DNA of 64,000 nucleotides, taken from contig NZ_CP016094.1 of the NCBI RefSeq assembly GCF_001746835.1, positions 806,001 through 870,000 on the forward strand, given 5' to 3'. Shown piece by piece: positions 58,438 to 64,000 of the stretch. The first letter of the stretch is position 1; the number at the start of each line of letters is the position of its first letter. The notes under the pieces are model-generated. The model searched no databases and was not told the DNA's origin. It was given only the letters and a program-made list of their open reading frames with translations. Source of the stretch: Lacunisphaera limnophila (lineage in GTDB: Bacteria; Verrucomicrobiota; Verrucomicrobiia; Opitutales; Opitutaceae). A program made the translations under genes and the position numbers.

Positions 58438-61400
58438 ATGAACTTCACCGAGATCTTCATCCGGCGGCCGATTCTCGCGACCGTCCTCAACCTCTTCCTG
58501 CTCATCGCGGGCTGGCAGGCGATTTCGGCCCTGGTCGTCCGCCAGTACCCCTACACCAGCAACGCCGTCGTCACGGTCAGCGTCGCCTACCCCGGGGCCA
58601 ACGCCGACCTCGTGCGCGGCTTCGTCACCACGCCGCTCGAGCGCGAAATCTCCTCCGCCGACGGCATCGACTACGTCGAGTCCATCAGCCGCCAGAACAG
58701 CGCCACGATTTCCGCCCGCCTGCGCCTCAACTACGACCCCAACGACGCGCTCACGCAGATCACCGCCAAGGTCAACCGCGTGAAGGGCGAGCTCCCCGCC
58801 GGCGCCGAGGACCCCGTCTTCGATGTCGCCGTCGGCGAGACCACGCCCTCCGCCTTCCTCGGCTTCAGCAGCGAGACGATGCAGAGCAACCAGATCACCG
58901 ACTACCTCACGCGGGTCGTCCAGCCCAAGCTCTCCACCGTGCCCGGCGTGCAGAAGGCCGACATCCTCGGCGGCCGCGTCTTCGCCATGCGCATCTGGCT
59001 CAAGCCCGAGCGCATGGCCGCCCTCGGCCTCGGCGCCGCCCAGGTCCGCGCCGCCCTCGCCGCCCAGAACTACCTCTCCGCCGTCGGCCAGACCAAGGGC
59101 TCCATGCTCACGGTCAACCTCACCGCCCAGACCGACCTGCGCTCGGTCGAGGGTTTCCGCGACATCATCATCCGCGAGAACGACGGCGAGATCGTGCGCC
59201 TGCGCGACATCGCCGACGTGGTGCTCGGCGCCGAGAACTACGACTCGCAGGTCAGCTTCTCGGGCGTGAACGGCGTCTTCATCGGCATCTCCGCCCTGCC
59301 GACCGCCAACGCCATCGACGTCATCAAGGGCATCCGCGCCGCCCTGCCCGAGATCCAGGCGCAGCTCCCCCCCGGCCTCGAGGGCAAGATCGTCGCCGAC
59401 TTCACCGAGTTCATCAACGACTCCATCTCCGAGGTGATGAAGACCCTCATCGAGGCCATGGTGATCGTCATCATCGTCATCTACCTCTTCCTCGGTTCGT
59501 TCCGCTCGGTCTTCATCCCGATCGTCGCCATCCCGCTCTCCCTGGTCGGCGCCTGCGCGCTGATGCTCGCCCTCGGCTTTTCCATCAACCTGCTGACGCT
59601 CCTCGCCATGGTGCTCGCCATCGGCCTGGTCGTCGACGACGCCATCGTGGTGGTGGAAAACATCCACCGCCACATCGAGGAGGGCCTGACACCGGTCGCC
59701 GCCGCCCTCCGGGGCGCGCACGAGCTGGTCGGGCCCATCATCGCGATGACCATCACCCTCGCAGCCGTCTATGCGCCCGTGGGTTTTCAGACCGGCCTGA
59801 CCGGCGCGCTCTTCCGGGAGTTCGCCTTCACCCTCGCCGGTTCCGTCATCATCTCCGGCTTCGTGGCGCTCACGCTCTCGCCCATGATGTGTTCGCGCAT
59901 CCTGCGCCACAACCCGAACCCCCGTGGCTTCGAGGCTTTCCTCAACCGCACCTTCGACCGCCTGCAGTCTGCCTACGAGCGGTTCCTCCATGGCGCGCTC
60001 AACACCCGCGCGGCCATCTTCCTCGTCGCCGCGCTCGTCTTCGCCTCGATCATTCCCTTCTTTCTCCTGACCAAGAGCGAGCTGGCACCGTCGGAGGACA
60101 GCGGCGTCGTGCTCATGAGCCTGGAGGCCGCGCCCACCGCCACGGTCGAGCAGACCCTCCTGTACAGCCGGGAGGTGGTGAAGCTGATCCGGGAAGAGTA
60201 TCCCGCGGAAACCGCCGAGACCTTTGTCATCGTCGGCCGCGGCGGCGGGCCCAACGGCGCCTTCATCGGCTGGCGCCTCAAGCCGTGGAGCCAGCGCACC
60301 CGCAGCGCCCAGGTCCTCCAGCAGGAAATCCAGGGCAAGCTCGGCCGCATCGCCGGCGCCCGCATCTCGACGTTCCTGCGCCCGTCCCTGCCGGGCTCGG
60401 CCGGCGGCCTCCCGGTGCAGCTCGTCATCGGCTCGACGGAAACCCACCCGCGCGTCGCCGAGATCTCGGGCGAGCTGCTCCAGCGCGCCATGCGCAGCGG
60501 CCTGTTTGTCTTCGGTGACACGAACCTGAAGTTCGACCAGCCGCAGGTGAACCTGACGATCGACCGCGAGAAGGCGGCCGCCCTCGGCATCACCATGCAG
60601 CAGCTCGGCGCCGACCTCGGCTCCATGCTCGGCGGCGGCTACGTGAACCGTTTCGCCATCGAGGGCCGCGCCTACCGGGTCGTGCCGCAGGTGACCCGCC
60701 TGGCCCGCCTCAACCCCGACCAGCTCGGCGACTTCTATATTTCCACGAGCAAGGGCGAACTGGTGCCGCTCGCCAGCATCGCCACGCCCGAAAGCGTCGT
60801 GCAGCCGCGCGAGCTGCGCCGCTTCCAGCAGCTCAACAGCGCCACGCTCTCCTTTGCCCCCGCCCCCGGCGTCGCCCAGGGCGAGGCGCTCGACTGGCTG
60901 CGCGCCGAGGCCGCCACGTTCTTCCCGCAGGGTTTCACCATCGACTACAACGGCGATTCCCGCGTCTTCATGCAGGAGGGCAGCTCGCTGCTGGCGACCT
61001 TCGTCCTCGCCGTCATCGTGATCTTCCTCGTGCTCGCCGCGCAGTACGAGAGCTGGCGCGATCCCTTCATCATCATGATGTCGGTGCCGCTCTCGATCGC
61101 CGGCGCCATGGTGTTCCTGTTCTTCGGCCTCGCCACGCTGAACATCTACACGCAGGTCGGCCTCATCACCCTCGTCGGCCTCATCACCAAGCACGGCATC
61201 CTGATCGTCGAGTTCGCCAACAAGCTCCAGGCGGAACAGGGCCTCACGATCCGCCAGGCCGCCGAGCACGCCGCCGCCGTGCGCCTGCGTCCGATTCTCA
61301 TGACCACCGCCGCGATGGTCCTGGGCGTGCTGCCCCTGCTCCGCGCCACCGGCGCCGGCGCTGAGAGCCGCTTCAGCATCGGCCTGGTCATCGCCACCGG

Positions 61401-61530
61401 CATGAGCATCGGCACGCTCTTCACCCTCTTCGTGGTCCCGGCTTTTTACACCTTGCTGGCCCAGGACCGGCGCCAGGCGGCGGCGGCCGGGTTGCAGCCG
61501 GCCCCAACCCCTGTGCCCCATCACGCCTGA
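58438..61530 (+). CDS. RND efflux pump, HAE1 (AcrB/MexB) type
   Basis: 1030 residues with the RND plan: MNFTEIFIRRPILATVLNLF at the N-terminus, two large periplasmic loops, and 12 helices. The proton-relay acidic pair is in GLVVDDAIVVVENIHRH (helix 4), and the Lys of helix 10 is in LITKHGILIVEF. The A-P-Y-A.V signature and helix-12 GTLFTLFVVPAFYTLL are present. It exports hydrophobic and amphiphilic drugs or toxins from the periplasm with proton counterflow. No outer-membrane factor gene follows, so it must use one encoded elsewhere. The substrate cannot be read from the sequence. Confidence 0.95.
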   Translation: MNFTEIFIRRPILATVLNLFLLIAGWQAISALVVRQYPYTSNAVVTVSVAYPGANADLVRGFVTTPLEREISSADGIDYVESISRQNSATISARLRLNYDPNDALTQITAKVNRVKGELPAGAEDPVFDVAVGETTPSAFLGFSSETMQSNQITDYLTRVVQPKLSTVPGVQKADILGGRVFAMRIWLKPERMAALGLGAAQVRAALAAQNYLSAVGQTKGSMLTVNLTAQTDLRSVEGFRDIIIRENDGEIVRLRDIADVVLGAENYDSQVSFSGVNGVFIGISALPTANAIDVIKGIRAALPEIQAQLPPGLEGKIVADFTEFINDSISEVMKTLIEAMVIVIIVIYLFLGSFRSVFIPIVAIPLSLVGACALMLALGFSINLLTLLAMVLAIGLVVDDAIVVVENIHRHIEEGLTPVAAALRGAHELVGPIIAMTITLAAVYAPVGFQTGLTGALFREFAFTLAGSVIISGFVALTLSPMMCSRILRHNPNPRGFEAFLNRTFDRLQSAYERFLHGALNTRAAIFLVAALVFASIIPFFLLTKSELAPSEDSGVVLMSLEAAPTATVEQTLLYSREVVKLIREEYPAETAETFVIVGRGGGPNGAFIGWRLKPWSQRTRSAQVLQQEIQGKLGRIAGARISTFLRPSLPGSAGGLPVQLVIGSTETHPRVAEISGELLQRAMRSGLFVFGDTNLKFDQPQVNLTIDREKAAALGITMQQLGADLGSMLGGGYVNRFAIEGRAYRVVPQVTRLARLNPDQLGDFYISTSKGELVPLASIATPESVVQPRELRRFQQLNSATLSFAPAPGVAQGEALDWLRAEAATFFPQGFTIDYNGDSRVFMQEGSSLLATFVLAVIVIFLVLAAQYESWRDPFIIMMSVPLSIAGAMVFLFFGLATLNIYTQVGLITLVGLITKHGILIVEFANKLQAEQGLTIRQAAEHAAAVRLRPILMTTAAMVLGVLPLLRATGAGAESRFSIGLVIATGMSIGTLFTLFVVPAFYTLLAQDRRQAAAAGLQPAPTPVPHHA

Positions 61531-61628
61531 GTGGGTCCTCTGATGGAAACCAAGCCGGCCCGCCGGTCTGGTTTATATCATACACTCCGTCCAGTTGTGC
61601 ATGGACAAGCCCCGGGGTGCGTGGCGAG

Positions 61629-64000
61629 ATGCGCCTTTTCCTGATGAGGACCTCCGCTTCCACGCTCCTGACCGGCGCCCTGCTGCTGGCGGCCCCCGCC
61701 GCCGCGCAGACGAACCCGCCCGCGGGCGGCGAGGTCACCGTGTTGGAGAAATTCATCATCACCGAGAGCGCCGCGTATCGCGCCGGCGAAGTGCTGCCCA
61801 CGTCGCGCCCGGTGGACTCGGTGTTCGGCCCCGGGCTCTCCGTGCTCGACCTGCCGCGCTCGGTGACCGTGCTCACGCCCGAGCTGATGCGCCGCTTCGA
61901 CCTGCAGGGCCTCGGTGATCTCGGCCGCATCGGGGCGGGCACGCAGACGGCGAATTATTTCGGCATCGCCGGCACGCCGTACCTGCGTGGCGTCAAGGCC
62001 AGCGTGTTCTTCAACGGCATGGCGCGCGCCTACCAGCGCAACGAGATGCCGGTATCCTTCGGTTCGCTCGAGGCGCTGGACCTGGTGAAGGGCCCCGCGC
62101 CATCACACCTCGGCCCGGTGCCCGAGGGCGGCTACGCCAACTTCATCCCGAAGACGCCCTACTTTGACCGCGCCCGCGGCACGCTGGCCCTGACGCTGGG
62201 CTCGCACGCGCACCGGCGCGCCCAGCTCGACTACGGCAGCCCGGTGCTGCTGGGCACCCGGCCGGCCGCCTACCGGGTCTCCCTCACGGCCCAGGATTCG
62301 GGCAGCTATTGGCGGAATGTCGGCAACGACTACGTCTCCGCCTATGGCGCGCTGAAGGTTCAGCTTACCCCGCACCTCCGCCTCTTCACCGGCGCGGAAT
62401 ACTACGATTTCCACAGCAACGAAAACCCGGGCTGGAACCGCGTGACGCAGGACCTCATCGACCGCGGCGAGTACCTCATCGGCGAGCCGCAGAACATTGT
62501 CAGCTCCGCCTGGGGCGGCCTCGCCGACCAGTCGCTCATCACCTTCCCCGGCGCCTTCACCGGCCAGCCCGCAAATTTCCGCGCCCTCATCCTGCCCGCG
62601 GCCACCGCCGAGGCGAGGATCGCCCCCGGCCTGCTCGCGCTCATGGAGGACCGCCGCGGCCAAGACGGCGGCTATCGCTACACCAGCGCCTACTTCGCCG
62701 CCGGCGGCGAGGCCCTGACCGAGTCGATCGACGGCGCCACTGTGCTGGCCGATCCGGATGACTACGCCGACGCCCGCGATTTCCTCTGGTTCCTCGATCT
62801 CGTCTCCACGGCGAGCGCCGACCGCACCGTGACGTGGAAATCCCTCGTGGAGAAAATCGCGACCGACAAGCACTCCAGCTACGGGTACGCGGTCGCCACC
62901 GAGCAACTGGTCATCGAGAACAAATTGCTCGTGGAGCAGCGGGAGGTCCAACCCGCCGACACCACCCTGACCTATGGCGCTTCAGTGCGCTACAGCTATG
63001 GCCGCACCCTGCAGGACTTCGCCGCCGAGCCGTTCAACCGCCGGGACATCACCCGGCCGGTGATCTCCGCCAACAGCCAGGTGCCCGCCGGCACCGACCT
63101 CGATCCCAACGGCCGCAACCTGTGGTCCACCAGCATCGGCGGCAGCACCGAATCCGACCTCTGGCAGGGCGCGCTCTTCGGTCTGGCCCGGACCAAGTGG
63201 ACGGAGCAATTCGACAGCATCCTCTCCGTGCGCGCGGAATCCGTGAACTACCGCGCCGACCTGCCCAAGGCCGTCGGCCGCGCGACCCTGGCCCAGCGGC
63301 TGGCCGCCGAGCGCGAGGGGGAGAAGCACCATGGCTCCGGCTCGCTCAGCATGCTGTGGCGCGTGCGTTCCGACTCCTCGCTGTACGCCACCTACCAGCG
63401 CGGCACGGCCCTCCAGCCCGGCCAGGGTGGCACCGTGAACAGCCGGAGTAACTTCGCCTCGGCCGAGCTCAAGGAACTCGGCGCCAAGTTCGCCCGGCCC
63501 AACGGCCGTCTCTTTGCCGGTCTCGCCGCCTATGAGTGGGAGAACGCCCGCTTCAACGACCGCGAAAACCGCGCGGAGCGCCTGCGGGGCCGCGGGGTCG
63601 AATTCGAGCTCACCTGGGCACCCACCGACCGGCTCAACGTGATCGCTTCCGCCGGCTCGCAGCGCGTCTTCCGTCTTGACCCGCTCGGCTTCCGCGCCCG
63701 CTACGCCACCGCGGAACGCATCGCCCTCGAGTCCGGCTCGTTTGACGCCGGCGTCACCCCGACCCCGGCGCGCAATCCGTCGCTCGTCTACCCCGGCACC
63801 CCCGAGACCCAGGCCAAGTTGGATGTCGCCTGGCAGGTCGCGCCGGCCTGGGGGCTCTCGGTCGGCGCGGTCTGGAGCCACGCCTTCTACCACAATTTCG
63901 AGCGCACCCTGGTCCTGCCAGCCTCCGTGGTCTGGCGTGGCAGTGTGCACTGGGCGCACGGCCCCCTGGCCCTGCGCCTGGGTGTGGAGAACCTGTTCGG
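61629..64000 (+). CDS. TonB-dependent outer-membrane receptor (C-terminus cut by window edge)
   Basis: 790 complete codons from the ATG at 61629 (a second ATG at 61644 would also give a good signal peptide, ending APAAAQT) with no stop before the edge. The plug has the siderophore-receptor look VLDLPRSVTVLTPELMRRFD, followed by TPYLRGVKASVFFNGM and LEALDLVKGPAPSHLGPV. The N-terminal segment VTVLEKFIITES is the type that precedes the plug in many verrucomicrobial receptors. The barrel then runs to the edge, ending LRLGVENLFG, near the usual C-terminal signature. The substrate is unknown. The 98 bases before it include an AT-rich patch around 61571-61585 that may hold its promoter. Confidence 0.9.
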   Translation, partial: MRLFLMRTSASTLLTGALLLAAPAAAQTNPPAGGEVTVLEKFIITESAAYRAGEVLPTSRPVDSVFGPGLSVLDLPRSVTVLTPELMRRFDLQGLGDLGRIGAGTQTANYFGIAGTPYLRGVKASVFFNGMARAYQRNEMPVSFGSLEALDLVKGPAPSHLGPVPEGGYANFIPKTPYFDRARGTLALTLGSHAHRRAQLDYGSPVLLGTRPAAYRVSLTAQDSGSYWRNVGNDYVSAYGALKVQLTPHLRLFTGAEYYDFHSNENPGWNRVTQDLIDRGEYLIGEPQNIVSSAWGGLADQSLITFPGAFTGQPANFRALILPAATAEARIAPGLLALMEDRRGQDGGYRYTSAYFAAGGEALTESIDGATVLADPDDYADARDFLWFLDLVSTASADRTVTWKSLVEKIATDKHSSYGYAVATEQLVIENKLLVEQREVQPADTTLTYGASVRYSYGRTLQDFAAEPFNRRDITRPVISANSQVPAGTDLDPNGRNLWSTSIGGSTESDLWQGALFGLARTKWTEQFDSILSVRAESVNYRADLPKAVGRATLAQRLAAEREGEKHHGSGSLSMLWRVRSDSSLYATYQRGTALQPGQGGTVNSRSNFASAELKELGAKFARPNGRLFAGLAAYEWENARFNDRENRAERLRGRGVEFELTWAPTDRLNVIASAGSQRVFRLDPLGFRARYATAERIALESGSFDAGVTPTPARNPSLVYPGTPETQAKLDVAWQVAPAWGLSVGAVWSHAFYHNFERTLVLPASVVWRGSVHWAHGPLALRLGVENLF

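Noticed and set aside
58378-61524. 1048-codon minus-strand frame opposite the RND pump
   Set aside because: Shadow of the pump; Asp/Glu/His/Gly-rich without domains.
61595-61918. 107-codon frame at the start of the last TonB receptor gene
   Set aside because: Another frame of the receptor; the frame starting at 61629 has signal peptide and plug motifs and stays open to the edge.

Overview
The window is about two-thirds G+C, densely coded on both strands, with no rRNA, tRNA, CRISPR array, integrase or transposase that I can see. The gene content points to a Gram-negative bacterium of the Verrucomicrobiota, most likely Opitutaceae. The support is inference: TonB-dependent receptors, a DUF1800/DUF1501 pair, exported tricorn-type and S9/M16/M1 peptidases, TIR-TPR proteins, and small lipoproteins. 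Almost every stretch carries long antisense shadow ORFs, as expected at this G+C.

Layout. 1-2.2 kb: end of a PqiB/MCE gene and two exported proteins of unknown function. 2.3-10.8 kb: a plus-strand run with a lipoprotein, a PrsW-like membrane protease, a tricorn protease, a solute-binding protein and a tandem pair of papain/transglutaminase-like exported proteins. 10.8-14.7 kb (minus): histidine kinase, response regulator, a 65-residue protein and a PilB/GspE ATPase, partly translationally coupled. 14.8-18.7 kb (minus): a methyltransferase-like protein and the DUF1501/DUF1800 pair. 18.8-29.1 kb: four exported peptidases (S9, M16, M1, S9A oligopeptidase). 29.3-39.4 kb (minus): four consecutive genes for TIR-domain proteins with one membrane helix, three of which also carry a TolB-like domain, all with TPR arrays. 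39.5-41.0 kb (plus, divergent): a SLOG-like protein with four membrane helices that resembles SLOG-SLATT effectors. 41.1-44.2 kb: DUF4286, a membrane-anchored DNA/RNA endonuclease, a double TonB_C protein and an M48 lipoprotein. 44.3-48.0 kb (plus): TPR/PEGA-like protein, small exported protein and a calcium-repeat, Gln-rich protein. 48.1-52.6 kb (minus): an ExbB/MotA-like channel, an actin/Hsp70-like protein and two membrane-anchored vWA proteins with an ExbD-like helix. 52.7-54.9 kb: three lipoproteins. 54.9-57.2 kb: a TonB receptor behind a TPP riboswitch. 57.3-61.5 kb: an RND efflux adaptor and pump. 61.6 kb to the edge: a second, truncated TonB receptor.

The two regions most worth attention are these. 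(1) The TIR array facing a SLOG/four-helix protein resembles in logic the TIR-to-SLOG nucleotide signalling of Thoeris, but with transmembrane, receptor-like TIR proteins. Each of the four TIR genes also carries, in the same linker between TIR domain and membrane helix, an in-frame palindromic element. The three sequence families of these elements also occur as intergenic copies in this window. (2) The stator-like cluster pairs an ExbB/MotA-type channel with two vWA proteins whose N-terminal helix looks like ExbD, plus an actin/Hsp70-fold protein and perhaps the convergent TPR/calcium-repeat genes.

No gap between called genes exceeds about 300 bases. The largest (26657-26924 and 57046-57317) hold palindromic repeats and the riboswitch respectively. 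All assignments were made by eye from sequence; no database search was run.
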